Assembly (NCBI RefSeq): GCF_022811645.1
Contig: NZ_CP094534.1
Coordinates: forward strand, 1,922,001-1,986,000
From: Hymenobacter monticola
Lineage (GTDB): Bacteria; Bacteroidota; Bacteroidia; Cytophagales; Hymenobacteraceae
Direction of reading: 5' to 3'
DNA: 64,000 nucleotides
In this document: positions 37,397 through 45,981 of the stretch, piece after piece
How the letters are laid out: each line of letters opens with the position of its first letter
How positions within the stretch are numbered: the stretch's first letter is position 1
Notes under the pieces: model-generated
The model's input: only the letters and a program-made list of their open reading frames with translations
Told to the model about the DNA's origin: nothing
Databases searched by the model: none
Position numbers and translations under genes: made by a program

Positions 37397-38050
37397 CTAG
37401 TTCTGCAAGACGAGTCGTTTCGTGCTCACCACTTTGCCGTCCACGAGCAAGCTGTATACATACAGTCCGGCGTGCAGGTCGCTCAGGTCGAGGGGCAGGC
37501 CGGCGGCGGTCAGGTCGGGCTTGAGGGCCACGGTGCGGATTTCCTGGCCGATGATGTTGCTCAGGCGCAGCTTGTAGTCAGCGCCGGGCTTCTGGTCCAG
37601 CTTCACCGTCACGAGGCCGCGGCTGGGGTTGGGGTACACGCTCAGGCCGATGCCGGCCGCGGCGGGGTCGAGGGTGGCCGTAGTGGTACGGGCCACCACC
37701 GTCAGGACGCCGTACTGGCCCTGGCCGGGGGCGCCGTGGGACGTGCAGTGGTAGGGATAAATACCTACTGTGTTGAAGGCCGGGAGCGTGACCGAGCGGC
37801 TGGTAGCATTCATCTGGAAGGTAGCCCAGGCGCCGTTGTCCGACATGGTGGGGTGGCTGGACTGGCCCGCGTACGTGAACGTCACCACATCGCCCTGGGT
37901 GATGGTGCGGATGTCTGAGTCACCGTTGGTGTTGCCCGGGCCGCGGTACCAGTTGTCGCCCACCACAATGGTGATGTTGGCGGCCAGCACCGGCGCCAGC
38001 GGCATAGCCAAAATGGCGGCAACGGCTAAAACACGAGTAAAGAGTTTCAT
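37397..38050 (-). CDS. secreted cupredoxin with T9SS type A sorting domain
   Basis: A 217-aa protein: signal peptide (MKLFTRVLAVAAILAMPLAPVLA), a plastocyanin/azurin-like domain of about 100 residues (ITIVVGDNWYRGPGN, GDVVTFTYAGQSSHPTMSDN, VGIYPYHCTSHGAPGQGQYGVLTV) and a C-terminal T9SS sorting domain starting LSVYPNPSRG. The expected type 1 copper ligands are present as the His in SSHP and Cys and His in YHCTSHG; the usual axial Met is replaced by a nearby Gly/Gln-rich loop. It would be a copper-binding electron carrier displayed or released by type IX secretion. Single gene with a terminator. Confidence 0.9.
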   Translation of the reverse strand: MKLFTRVLAVAAILAMPLAPVLAANITIVVGDNWYRGPGNTNGDSDIRTITQGDVVTFTYAGQSSHPTMSDNGAWATFQMNATSRSVTLPAFNTVGIYPYHCTSHGAPGQGQYGVLTVVARTTTATLDPAAAGIGLSVYPNPSRGLVTVKLDQKPGADYKLRLSNIIGQEIRTVALKPDLTAAGLPLDLSDLHAGLYVYSLLVDGKVVSTKRLVLQN

Positions 38051-38300
38051 CAGAGAAGCAGAAAAAGAGTAAGGTGAAGCGTAAGATACGAGTCAAAAAC
38101 CAGAAGACAAGCACCGTGCCGGGTTTGGCAACCAACGCCGGGCCAGTCGTTTCGGTCTGAGAGACTTCCGAAAAAGCCCAAAGTTGCTTGCGTCGGCAAA
38201 AACAACTCGGCAAAAAAGGCAGGCCGGTTGCCTCCATTCAAAATTATTTATCAATAAATTTGAATATACCCACCCGATACCAAAACGGCCGCCGGGGTTG

Positions 38301-39110
38301 CTACACGTGCCGAATTTCCTGCAAGCCAAACCGGCGCAGCTCGTTGCCAATAGCCACGGCCAGCCGTCCATCTTCCTCCACGCCCACAATTTGGCCCTGC
38401 ACTTCCCGCTCTTCTACCAGAAACAAATGCGTTTCCTGGTACCGGTACAGCGCCTGCAGGTAGGCCTGCCGCACGGCGCCCACCTGGCCGGCCCGCAACT
38501 GCAGGTAGCGCCGCTCCAGGCATTCGAGCAGGCGGGCCGTCACGGCGGCGCGGTCGTAGACGCGGCCGGTAATCTGGCTCAGCGAGGTAGCCGTGGGCAC
38601 GGCAAAGGCTTGTTGGTTGACATTCAAGCCAATTCCAATGATGCTATATTGAATCTTTGGGCCGCTGAGGGTGTTTTCAATCAAGATACCGCCGAATTTC
38701 TGGTCGCCGTAGTACAGGTCGTTCGGCCATTTCAGCTTCAGTTTCGGGTCGGGGCCCAGCAGGGTAGCGGCCCAGTCGTGCACCCCCAGTGCCACGGCCT
38801 GGCTGAGTTGAAATTGCTGCGCGGCCGCCAGAAACGTAGGCTGCCACACCACCGAGAGCATCAGGTTTTCGGCGGGGGCGCCTTCCCACTGGTTGCCGCG
38901 CTGGCCCCGGCCGGCCGACTGAAAGTCCGTAACGACGGTACAGCCCTCACTGGCCCGGTTTTGGACTATCATGGCTTGCGCCTCCGAATTGGTGGAGGGG
39001 CAGGCCGGCAACCAAACCAGTTGCTGGCCCGTGAACAGGGTTTGCGGGGTGACAACCACGGCCTTCTTTCGCGTTTCGTAACTTCGTAGACTTTCGGCTG
39101 CAAAGCTCAT
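38301..39110 (-). CDS. birA: biotin--[acetyl-CoA-carboxylase] ligase
   Basis: A 269-aa protein. The catalytic biotin/lipoate-ligase domain is clear: STNSEAQAMI, the biotinyl-AMP loop GRGQRGNQWEG, LKLKWPNDLYYGDQKFGGILIE and GIGLNVNQ. A small C-terminal domain (YQETHLFLVEEREVQGQIVGVEEDGRLAV) follows. There is no N-terminal helix-turn-helix, so it is a monofunctional ligase rather than a repressor. It biotinylates the BCCP subunit of acetyl-CoA carboxylase. The ATG at 39110 lies only 15 bases from the divergent rsfS start, so each gene's promoter must overlap the other's beginning. Confidence 0.92.
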   Translation of the reverse strand: MSFAAESLRSYETRKKAVVVTPQTLFTGQQLVWLPACPSTNSEAQAMIVQNRASEGCTVVTDFQSAGRGQRGNQWEGAPAENLMLSVVWQPTFLAAAQQFQLSQAVALGVHDWAATLLGPDPKLKLKWPNDLYYGDQKFGGILIENTLSGPKIQYSIIGIGLNVNQQAFAVPTATSLSQITGRVYDRAAVTARLLECLERRYLQLRAGQVGAVRQAYLQALYRYQETHLFLVEEREVQGQIVGVEEDGRLAVAIGNELRRFGLQEIRHV

Positions 39111-39125
39111 ACCTAATACCACAAT

Positions 39126-39506
39126 ATGAAAAGCACGTTGGTCCGGCAGGATTCGGACACATTGGCAGATTTGGTCATCCGCGGGATGCAAGACAAAAAA
39201 GCATCCGACATCGTGGTGCTGAATCTGAAAGAATTAAAAAACGCCGTTGCTGATTATTTCATCATCTGCTCGGCCAATTCCGATACCCAAATCGAAGCCG
39301 TGGCGCGCTCGGTGGAGGAGGAGATTGAAAAGGTAACCGGCGAAAGCCCCTGGCAAACCGAAGGCCGCACCAACCGCGAGTGGGTGCTGCTCGACTACGT
39401 GGACGTGGTGGTGCACGTGTTTCTGCGCGACCGCCGCCAGTTCTACGCCCTCGAAGAGCTGTGGGGCGACGCCGACATCCGCTACGTGGAGGCCGAGCCG
39501 GCGTAA
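39126..39506 (+). CDS. rsfS: ribosome silencing factor RsfS/YbeB/Iojap
   Basis: A 126-aa protein of the Iojap family: IRGMQDKKASDIVVLNLKELKNAVADYFIICSANSDTQ, then GRTNREWVLLDYVDVVVHVF and FYALEELWGDA. It binds ribosomal protein L14 of the large subunit and blocks subunit joining when nutrients are short. The length is typical. It is divergent from birA and upstream of ftsH, an order seen in other Bacteroidota; a palindromic repeat at 39511-39629 separates it from ftsH. Confidence 0.94.
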   Translation: MKSTLVRQDSDTLADLVIRGMQDKKASDIVVLNLKELKNAVADYFIICSANSDTQIEAVARSVEEEIEKVTGESPWQTEGRTNREWVLLDYVDVVVHVFLRDRRQFYALEELWGDADIRYVEAEPA

Positions 39507-39510
39507 GGAA

Positions 39511-39629
39511 AACGCCTGTCATCCTCATCTGGCGTCCGCGCAGCGAAGGACTTTATCACGTTACAACAAATCGTTTCAACGTGATAAGGTCCTTCGCTGC
39601 GCGGACGCCAGATGAGGATGACAGGCGTT
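39511..39629. repeat. inverted repeat (GCGAAGGACTTTATCACG family), full copy
   Basis: Arms of about 52 bases (39511-39562 and 39578-39629) are nearly perfect reverse complements around a short centre. Interior GCGAAGGACYTTATCACGT is shared with 13068-13141 and, in part, 58727-58785. It sits five bases after the rsfS stop codon. Confidence 0.93.
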
Positions 39630-39745
39630 AAAAATCCTCCTGCCTAAAATAAAACCGCCGCTGCTACGTCTTCTGCCTGGCCGAACATTTGCTTCTGAGG
39701 CGGTGTTAGGCCAGTAGTTAAACCTGATTCTAATTAGCTATTTTC

Positions 39746-41863
39746 ATGTCGGATAAAAATCCCAATAACAGCAAGAAAAAGAAGCCCCTGACCCCGGCGC
39801 CCAACCCGCGCCCAGGGTTGCAGCTGTGGGTGCTGGCCGGCTTGCTGGTGTTTGTGTTCGGGGTGTTCGTGATGAACAGCCTGAATGCGCCGGCCAAAAT
39901 CAACCAGCAGCGCTTCGAAACCATGCTTGCGGCCGGCGAGGTGAAGGACATCACCATCGTCAACGAAAAAGTGGTGGAGGTGACCCTCAAGCCCGAAGCA
40001 CTGGCCAAGCCGGAGTATCGCCAGGAGCTCACGCGCCGCACGCCGTTTGCCGCGGCCGGCACGGGCGCTCAATACTTCTTTCCCATCGTCGACGCCAAGC
40101 TGTTTCAGGAAAACCTGGACAAGCTGCAGTCCAACCTGGCGCCCGCTCAGCGCCTGCCGCTCAACATCGACTCCCGCTCTAACCCAGCCGAATACTTCTG
40201 GAACGGCGGCTTTATTGTGTTGATGATTCTGGGCTTCTGGTTCCTGATGCGCCGCATGGGCAGCGCCGGCGGACCCGGTGGCCAGATTTTCAACATCGGC
40301 AAAAGCAAAGCCGCGCTGTTTGAGGGCGGCGACAAGGTGAAAGTCACCTTCAAAGACGTAGCCGGCCTCGAAGAAGCCAAGGAGGAAGTGCAGGAGATTG
40401 TGGAGTTCTTGAAGAACCCCAGCAAGTTCACCATCCTCGGCGGCAAGATTCCGAAAGGCGCACTGCTGGTGGGCCCTCCCGGCACCGGCAAAACCCTGCT
40501 GGCTAAAGCCGTAGCCGGTGAGGCCGACGTGCCCTTCTTCTCCCTGTCGGGCTCCGACTTCGTGGAAATGTTCGTAGGGGTAGGCGCGGCCCGCGTGCGC
40601 GACTTGTTCAAGCAAGCCAAAGCCAAGGCGCCCTGCATCATCTTCATCGACGAGATTGACGCCGTGGGTCGGAGCCGTTCGCGCGGTTCGGTGCCCGGCG
40701 GCAACGACGAGCGTGAGAACACCCTGAACTCGCTGCTGGTGGAAATGGACGGTTTTGGCACTGATTCCGGTGTCATCATCCTCGCCGCCACCAACCGCCC
40801 CGATACCCTGGACTCTGCCCTGCTGCGTCCGGGTCGTTTCGACCGCCAGATTAGCATCGACACGCCCGACATCAACGGCCGCACCCAGATTTTCCAGGTG
40901 CACCTCAAGCCGCTCACGCTGGGCCCCGATGTGGACGCCAAGCGCCTCTCGGCCCAGACGCCGGGCTTTGCCGGCGCCGAAATTGCCAACGTCTGCAACG
41001 AGGCCGCCCTCATTGCGGCCCGCCGCGACAAGAAGTTCATCACCAATCAGGACTTCACCGACGCCATCGACCGCGTGATTGGTGGCCTGGAAAAGAAGAA
41101 CAAGATTATCAGCCCCGAGGAAAAGAAAATTGTGGCCTACCACGAAGCCGGCCACGCCATTGCAGGCTGGTTCCTGGAGCACGCCGACCCGCTGGTGAAG
41201 GTGAGCATTGTGCCGCGCGGTGTGGCCGCCCTGGGCTACGCGCAGTACCTGCCCAAGGAGCAGTTCCTCTACAACGTGGAGCAGATGACCGACGAGATGT
41301 GCATGACGCTGGGCGGCCGTGCCGCTGAAGAAATCGTGTTTGGCAAGATTTCGACCGGCGCGCTGAGCGACTTGGAGCGCATCACCAAAACGGCGCAGTC
41401 GATGGTGGCCATATATGGCATGAACTCCAAGCTGGGCAACATTTCTTACTATGACTCGAAAGGGCAAAACGAGTACGGTTTCTCGAAACCTTATTCCGAA
41501 GCCACGGCCCAAATTATTGATGAGGAAATCCGCCACATCATCGAGCAGGCTTACATCCGCACCAAGGAGTTGCTGACCGAGCGTCGGCACGAGCTGGAAG
41601 TGGTGGCCAAAGAGCTGCTGGAGAAGGAAGTGCTGCTGCAAGACGACCTGGAGCGTCTGGTGGGCAAACGTCCCTTTGAGTCGCAGACGACCTACCAGGC
41701 CCACATGTTGGGCACCGACCGCAGCGAAACCGCCAGCGAGGTGAAAGGCGAGCACGCCGCCGGCGGCTTGCTCAACGACCTGCCCGAGCTGAAGCTGCCG
41801 GGCATCGACGACAACCGCAGCAACGAAGCCCCCGCCGCCAGCGGCAGCGCCGTAGCGGGTTAA
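39746..41863 (+). CDS. ftsH: ATP-dependent zinc metalloprotease FtsH
   Basis: A 705-aa protein with a Lys/Pro-rich N-terminus, a first membrane span near residues 28-46, a periplasmic domain, a second span near 152-170 ([13 protein letters not shown]), an AAA+ domain (Walker [14 protein letters not shown], Walker [36 protein letters not shown]), the pore motif [10 protein letters not shown], and the zinc protease site HEAGH (H466, H470). It degrades membrane and short-lived soluble proteins at the inner membrane. The C-terminal Asn/Ser/Ala tail is not conserved. It ends in a strong terminator. Confidence 0.96.
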   Translation: MSDKNPNNSKKKKPLTPAPNPRPGLQLWVLAGLLVFVFGVFVMNSLNAPAKINQQRFETMLAAGEVKDITIVNEKVVEVTLKPEALAKPEYRQELTRRTPFAAAGTGAQYFFPIVDAKLFQENLDKLQSNLAPAQRLPLNIDSRSNPAEYFWNGGFIVLMILGFWFLMRRMGSAGGPGGQIFNIGKSKAALFEGGDKVKVTFKDVAGLEEAKEEVQEIVEFLKNPSKFTILGGKIPKGALLVGPPGTGKTLLAKAVAGEADVPFFSLSGSDFVEMFVGVGAARVRDLFKQAKAKAPCIIFIDEIDAVGRSRSRGSVPGGNDERENTLNSLLVEMDGFGTDSGVIILAATNRPDTLDSALLRPGRFDRQISIDTPDINGRTQIFQVHLKPLTLGPDVDAKRLSAQTPGFAGAEIANVCNEAALIAARRDKKFITNQDFTDAIDRVIGGLEKKNKIISPEEKKIVAYHEAGHAIAGWFLEHADPLVKVSIVPRGVAALGYAQYLPKEQFLYNVEQMTDEMCMTLGGRAAEEIVFGKISTGALSDLERITKTAQSMVAIYGMNSKLGNISYYDSKGQNEYGFSKPYSEATAQIIDEEIRHIIEQAYIRTKELLTERRHELEVVAKELLEKEVLLQDDLERLVGKRPFESQTTYQAHMLGTDRSETASEVKGEHAAGGLLNDLPELKLPGIDDNRSNEAPAASGSAVAG

Positions 41864-41886
41864 CTGCTCCGATTGGTTTTGAGAAG

Positions 41887-41919
41887 AAAAGCCAGCCCTT
41901 TTGCGGGGCTGGCTTTTTT
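41887..41919 (+). terminator. intrinsic terminator after ftsH
   Basis: Stem AAAAGCCAGCCC with GGGCTGGCTTTTTT around a short loop, starting 24 bases after the stop codon, with a T run. Confidence 0.9.
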
Positions 41920-41933
41920 ATTTTCCCCTCCGG

Positions 41934-41941
41934 TACTTTTG
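41934..41941 (+). promoter_or_regulatory. candidate -7 element (TACTTTTG) just before the LutC-like ATG
   Basis: TACTTTTG matches TAnnTTTG and ends four bases before the ATG at 41946. It stands immediately downstream of the ftsH terminator, where a new transcript is needed, and implies a leader of almost no length. Confidence 0.5.
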
Positions 41942-41945
41942 CTGC

Positions 41946-42596
41946 ATGTCTGAATCTTCCCGCGATGCCGTGTTGGCCCGCATCCGCCAGGGCCTGGCAG
42001 CGGGGCCGGCGCCGTTGCCGCCCCGGCCCGACTTCACCACGCCCGTGCACCCGCCGCTGAACAACCTCGACCCGGTGGTGGCCTTTGCCGAAAGCTTCCA
42101 GCGGGTAGGAGGGGAGTTTTACTACTGCGAGTCGCTGCCGCACCTGGCGGCGCAGGTGGCAGGCTTCCAACAGCGGCAGCAGGTGGGCGTGCCCTACGTG
42201 TGGGAGCCGGAAATGCAGGCGCTGCTTTACAAAGCCGGGGTGGCGTTTCGGGCCGATGAAACCGAGTTTATTGAGAAAGCCGACCTGGGCCTGACTTCCT
42301 GCGAGGCGCTGGTGGCGCGCACGGGCAGCGTGCTGGTGTCGGCCGCCACGGCCAGCGGGCGCCGCCTGAGCATCTACCCCGACCAACACTTGGTGCTGGC
42401 CCGGCCCAGCCAGGTAGTGGCCGAAATCGGCGACGCGCTGCAGTTGATGCAGCGCCGCTACGGTGCGCAGCTGCCCTCTATGGTATCGCTCACCACCGGC
42501 CCCAGCCGCACGGCCGATATCGAAAAAACGCTGGTGTTGGGAGCACACGGCCCGCGCCGCATTGCGCTGTTTTTGCTGGAAGAGGAAGCAGAGTAG
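41946..42596 (+). CDS. LUD domain protein, LutC/YkgG family
   Basis: A 216-aa protein with the LUD domain pattern: DAVLARIRQGL at the N-terminus, GEFYYCESL, ADLGLTSCEALVARTGSVLVSAA, RRLSIYPDQHLVLARPSQVV and SLTTGPSRTADIEKTLVLGAHGPR. LutC forms part of the LutABC L-lactate oxidation complex, but lutA and lutB are not in this window. Stand-alone LutC homologues are common in Bacteroidota and their role is unclear, so no symbol is given. The ATG at 41946 is preferred over an upstream start inside the ftsH terminator. Confidence 0.88.
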   Translation: MSESSRDAVLARIRQGLAAGPAPLPPRPDFTTPVHPPLNNLDPVVAFAESFQRVGGEFYYCESLPHLAAQVAGFQQRQQVGVPYVWEPEMQALLYKAGVAFRADETEFIEKADLGLTSCEALVARTGSVLVSAATASGRRLSIYPDQHLVLARPSQVVAEIGDALQLMQRRYGAQLPSMVSLTTGPSRTADIEKTLVLGAHGPRRIALFLLEEEAE

Positions 42597-42598
42597 TC

Positions 42599-42747
42599 TG
42601 CCATTGCGAGGCGGAGCAAAGCAAGCCGTCCTGTCTGAGGCAGATACTTTCTTTTGTAACAAGCTTATTTTGTTGCAAAACTTTATCACATTTTAGGGCT
42701 GGTCGCTGAGAACAGGACGGATTGCTTCGCTGCGCTCGCAATGACAG
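42599..42747. repeat. MITE-like inverted repeat, copy 2 (ATTGCGAGGC ... CGCAATGACAG)
   Basis: Left arm TGCCATTGCGAGGCGGAGCA (42600 on) continuing to CCGTCCTGTC pairs with the right arm ACAGGACGGATTGC...GCAATGACAG ending 42747. The interior TTTATCACATTTTAGGGCTG is shared with copy 1 at 28733-28911. It ends 10 bases before the start of the LpxH-like gene and is AT-rich in the middle. Confidence 0.88.
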
Positions 42748-42757
42748 TTACCATTAC

Positions 42758-43540
42758 ATGAAGCAACCCCATACCCTGCCCGACCTTGCGCTGCCGCCCG
42801 GCAAAAAGGTGTACTTCGCCTCCGATTTTCACCTGGGTGCCCCCGATGCGGCGGCATCGCTGGCGCGGGAGCGGCGCATTGTGCGCTGGCTGGATGAGGT
42901 GGCGCAGGACGCGGCGGCCATTTACCTGTTGGGCGACTTGTTCGACTTTTGGTTTGAATACAAGCACGCCGTGCCGCGGGGCTTTATCCGGCTGCAGGGC
43001 AAGCTGGCCGAGCTGACGGATGCGGGCATGCCCATCACTATTTTCACCGGCAACCACGACATGTGGATGTTTGGCTACTTCACGCAGGAAATGGGCATCC
43101 CGGTACTGCGCCGGGAAGTGTCGCAGCGCATTGGCAACCAGCTGTTCCACATCGGGCACGGCGACGGGCTGGGGCCTAAGGACTATAGCTACAAGGCTCT
43201 GAAGCAGGTGTTCACCTCCAGCATTGCGCAGTGGTTGTTTGCGCGGCTGCACCCCAATTTGGGCATCGGCCTAGCCAATAAGTGGAGCCGCCGCAGCCGC
43301 ATGCAGGCCGGCAAGGACGACACCAAGTATTTCGGCGATGAAGAATGGCTGCTGCAATACTGCCGCGAGGTCGAAACCCGTTCTCACCACGACTACTACG
43401 TGTTTGGCCACCGCCACCTGCCGCTCGACGTGGAGGTGGGGCCCGGCAGCCGCTACATCAACCTCGGCGAATGGGTCAATTATTGCAGCTATGGTGTATA
43501 TGATGGCAACAAGCTGGCTTTGCGGCATTTTGAACAGTGA
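42758..43540 (+). CDS. UDP-2,3-diacylglucosamine diphosphatase (LpxH-like) metallophosphoesterase
   Basis: A 260-aa calcineurin-type phosphoesterase with the metal-binding motifs FASDFHLGAP, LLGDLFDFWFEY, TGNHDMWMFGY, IGHGDGLG and VFGHRHLPL. DFHLG and the FDFW motif mark it as LpxH/UDP-2,3-diacylglucosamine hydrolase type, which splits UDP-diacylglucosamine to lipid X and UMP in lipid A synthesis at the inner membrane face. The ATG at 42758 is chosen; a start 12 codons upstream would lie in the repeat. In Bacteroidota, LpxH-like paralogues exist, so the exact substrate is inferred. Confidence 0.88.
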   Translation: MKQPHTLPDLALPPGKKVYFASDFHLGAPDAAASLARERRIVRWLDEVAQDAAAIYLLGDLFDFWFEYKHAVPRGFIRLQGKLAELTDAGMPITIFTGNHDMWMFGYFTQEMGIPVLRREVSQRIGNQLFHIGHGDGLGPKDYSYKALKQVFTSSIAQWLFARLHPNLGIGLANKWSRRSRMQAGKDDTKYFGDEEWLLQYCREVETRSHHDYYVFGHRHLPLDVEVGPGSRYINLGEWVNYCSYGVYDGNKLALRHFEQ

Positions 43541-43543
43541 GGT

Positions 43544-43649
43544 AGAGGCGCAACATGTTGCGCCTCGTCGTTCGCGCCGTTTCGGTATCGTTGTGGCGTC
43601 ACCGCTCACACGTCACCGTTCAACGAAGAGGCGCAAAATATTGCGCCTT
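43544..43649. repeat. pair of 22-base palindromes (AGAGGCGCAA..TTGCGCCT family)
   Basis: A near-perfect palindrome at 43544-43565 (AGAGGCGCAACATGTTGCGC...) recurs at 43628-43649 (AGAGGCGCAAAATATTGCGC...), 84 bases apart. The second copy overlaps the predicted start codon of the downstream gene. Confidence 0.85.
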
Positions 43650-44552
43650 TACTTCGTATTGGCTTTACTGTTTGCCGCCACTGCTCACGCCCAGGTCACC
43701 GTTCCTTCCGCCGCTTCCACGGCTCCTGCTTCGCAGCAAGTAGTCTCGCCCATAACGCCGGCGCCAATACCTCCGGCCGACGCTAGCCCCGCCGCTACCG
43801 CTGCGCCCTGGAAGCTGCTGCGCGACATCAAGCTGCGCAACCCGGGCGCTGCCTCGCTGGACCGGCGTGGGGCGCTGTACGTGGCCGATGCCGACAACAA
43901 CCTGCGCCAGTACGGCCCCGAGGGCCTGCCCCTGAACACCTACGCGCCCACCCAGCCCGGCCACGCCGCCCAGGTAGAAGCCTGGAACGTGACCACCACG
44001 CTGGTATTCAACGACGACCGGCAGCAGCTCGTGCTGCTCGATAGGTTTCTGGCGCTCATCGGCGAGGTGCGGCTGGCCGACTACCTCGAGGGCACCGTGC
44101 GGGCAGCCACGCTCGCGCCCGACAACCGCATCTGGCTGCTCGATGAAAGCAACCTTGTGCTGCGCGCCTTCGACCCCAACGCGTTGCGAATGGTGCAGAA
44201 CACCCCGCTCGACTTGCTGATAGGCCGCTCCCGGCCCGACTTCCGCTTCCTGCGCCAGTACCAGAACAACATTTACCTGGTGGACCGCAGCACGGGCATC
44301 TACGTATTCGACAACCTCGGCAATTACAAGAAAAAGCTCCCTTTCACCGGGCTCAGCTTCATTGGCTTCCGGGGCGATGAGCTGTACTACCTCGATGCCG
44401 GGGCGTTGCACTTCTTCCACCTCTACAACCTGACCGAACGCCGCGTGCCGCTGCCCGCCGGCCTCGACCCGGCGGGGGTGCGGCAGGTGCTGGTGGGCGA
44501 AACGTACGGGTATATTTTCACGGCCGCCGGTGTAGCTGTCTATCAGCTATAA
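43641..44552 (+). CDS. secreted beta-propeller-like protein of unknown function
   Basis: A 303-aa product starting from TTG 43641 (RLYFVLALLFAATAHAQ, a good signal peptide with an AHA-Q cleavage site). The body has repeated strands such as SLDRRGALYVADADNNLRQYG, NNIYLVDRSTGIYVFDNLGNY and FRGDELYYLDAGALHFFHL, suggesting a six- to eight-strand-set propeller of the NHL/WD type. Bacteroidota have a similar conserved protein of unknown role next to LpxH or adh genes. There is no in-frame ATG before the signal peptide; the frame is open further up into the LpxH-like gene. The start lies inside a palindromic repeat, so it may be imported or altered. Confidence 0.72.
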   Translation: MRLYFVLALLFAATAHAQVTVPSAASTAPASQQVVSPITPAPIPPADASPAATAAPWKLLRDIKLRNPGAASLDRRGALYVADADNNLRQYGPEGLPLNTYAPTQPGHAAQVEAWNVTTTLVFNDDRQQLVLLDRFLALIGEVRLADYLEGTVRAATLAPDNRIWLLDESNLVLRAFDPNALRMVQNTPLDLLIGRSRPDFRFLRQYQNNIYLVDRSTGIYVFDNLGNYKKKLPFTGLSFIGFRGDELYYLDAGALHFFHLYNLTERRVPLPAGLDPAGVRQVLVGETYGYIFTAAGVAVYQL

Positions 44553-44666
44553 TACCTGAGCATAAGGCTGAGATTATTTGAGGAAGGTGGCAGGCAGCGG
44601 TAACCCCTGGGAAAGTGGGGCCGTTAGGGAAGGAAGTTCTTCCTTTCCACTTCCAACCTCCTTTTC

Positions 44667-45833
44667 ATGAAAGCTCTACGCATTCACGGTGCCCGCGACG
44701 TGCGGGTCGACAACGTTGACGACCCCGAAATTCAGGACTCGCGCGACGCCATCATCCGCGTCACCAGCACGGCCATCTGCGGGTCCGACCTGCACATCTA
44801 CAACGGCAGCATTCCGCAGCCCCGGCCCATGACGCTGGGCCACGAGTTTATGGGCATTGTGGAGGAAGTGGGCAAGGGCGTGAAAAACCTGAAGCGCGGC
44901 GACCGGGTGGTGGTGCCGTTTCCCATTGCCTGCGGCCACTGCTTGTTTTGCGACCACGACCTGCCCGGCCACTGCGAAAACTCCAACCCCGAGCACTACG
45001 GTCCCGAAGGCGGCCTGATGACCGAGAAAGGCGGTGCCCTCTTCGGCTACACCGACCTCTACGGAGGCTACGACGGCGGCCAGGCCGAGTACGCCCGCGT
45101 GCCCTACGCCGACTACGGCCCCCGCAAAGTGCCCGACAACCTGACCGACGAGCAGGTGCTTTTCCTCACCGACATCTTCCCCACGGGCTACTCCGGCATC
45201 GACTGGGCCAACGTGAAGGGCGGCGAAACGGTGGCCATTTTCGGGGCCGGCCCGGTGGGCATCATGGCTGCCAAATCGGCCTGGCTGCGCGGCGCCTCGC
45301 GCGTGATGATTGTGGACACCCAACAATACCGCCTCAACCTGGCGGCCAAGGCTGCGCGCGCCGAAGGCATCCTGTGGGAAAGCCACGACCAGGTGGTGGA
45401 CGAAATTCGGAGCAAAACCCGTGGCTACGGTGCCGACGTGGTGGTGGAAGCCGTGGGCTTTGAGCCCGACCGCAACCTGGCCGACCGCGCCAAGGCCGTC
45501 ATCAACATTGAGAAAGGCTCCGACAAGGTGATGCTGGCTTGTTTCAGCGCCGTGCGCCGGGGCGGTTTCGTGTCGATTCTGGGCGTGTATTCCTCGCCCT
45601 ACGACAACTTCCCCATCCACCAGATTTTCGACAAAGGCATCATCATCCAGGCCGGTCAGGCCCCGGCCCACAAGCACATCGACCGCCTGCTCAAGCACGT
45701 GTCGGACGGCGACGTGCGCCTCGACGACATTATTTCGCACCGCCTGCCGCTTTCGCAGGCGCCCCACGGCTACGACATCTTCCGCCACAAAAAAGACAAC
45801 TGCACCAAAGTGGTGCTGAAGCCGGGAATGTAG
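44667..45833 (+). CDS. zinc-dependent alcohol dehydrogenase, formaldehyde dehydrogenase-like (MDR superfamily)
   Basis: A 388-aa enzyme with the catalytic zinc ligands in TAICGSDLHIYNG and TLGHEFMGIVEEVG, a structural-zinc Cys cluster (CGHCLFCDHDLPGHC), the NAD-binding Rossmann motif GAGPVGIMAAKSA, and VVVEAVGFEP. This is the glutathione-independent formaldehyde-dehydrogenase-like branch, which oxidises alcohols or aldehydes with NAD(P). The substrate is unknown. A structured-looking 113-base leader precedes it, and a strong terminator follows. Confidence 0.93.
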   Translation: MKALRIHGARDVRVDNVDDPEIQDSRDAIIRVTSTAICGSDLHIYNGSIPQPRPMTLGHEFMGIVEEVGKGVKNLKRGDRVVVPFPIACGHCLFCDHDLPGHCENSNPEHYGPEGGLMTEKGGALFGYTDLYGGYDGGQAEYARVPYADYGPRKVPDNLTDEQVLFLTDIFPTGYSGIDWANVKGGETVAIFGAGPVGIMAAKSAWLRGASRVMIVDTQQYRLNLAAKAARAEGILWESHDQVVDEIRSKTRGYGADVVVEAVGFEPDRNLADRAKAVINIEKGSDKVMLACFSAVRRGGFVSILGVYSSPYDNFPIHQIFDKGIIIQAGQAPAHKHIDRLLKHVSDGDVRLDDIISHRLPLSQAPHGYDIFRHKKDNCTKVVLKPGM

Positions 45834-45866
45834 ACCCGTTGGTTTAATTGGGTTAAGTATTAGAAA

Positions 45867-45897
45867 CGCCCCGGCCAAGACGGCCGGGGCGTTTTTG
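45867..45897 (+). terminator. intrinsic terminator after the alcohol dehydrogenase gene
   Basis: Stem ACGCCCCGGCC with GGCCGGGGCGT around AAGAC, followed by TTTTTG; 33 bases after the stop. Confidence 0.92.
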
Positions 45898-45981
45898 TGG
45901 GCGATAGCGCCGGTTTGTGGAGCAGTTCAAGACCTTATATTCGTCTCTGCTGCTCCGTTGCAGCCAATTATTCTTGTTGCG

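Noticed and set aside
44570..44640. CTGAGA as part of a TPP riboswitch
   Set aside because: The order of conserved blocks is wrong (ACCTGA precedes CTGAGA) and the downstream gene is not a thiamine gene.
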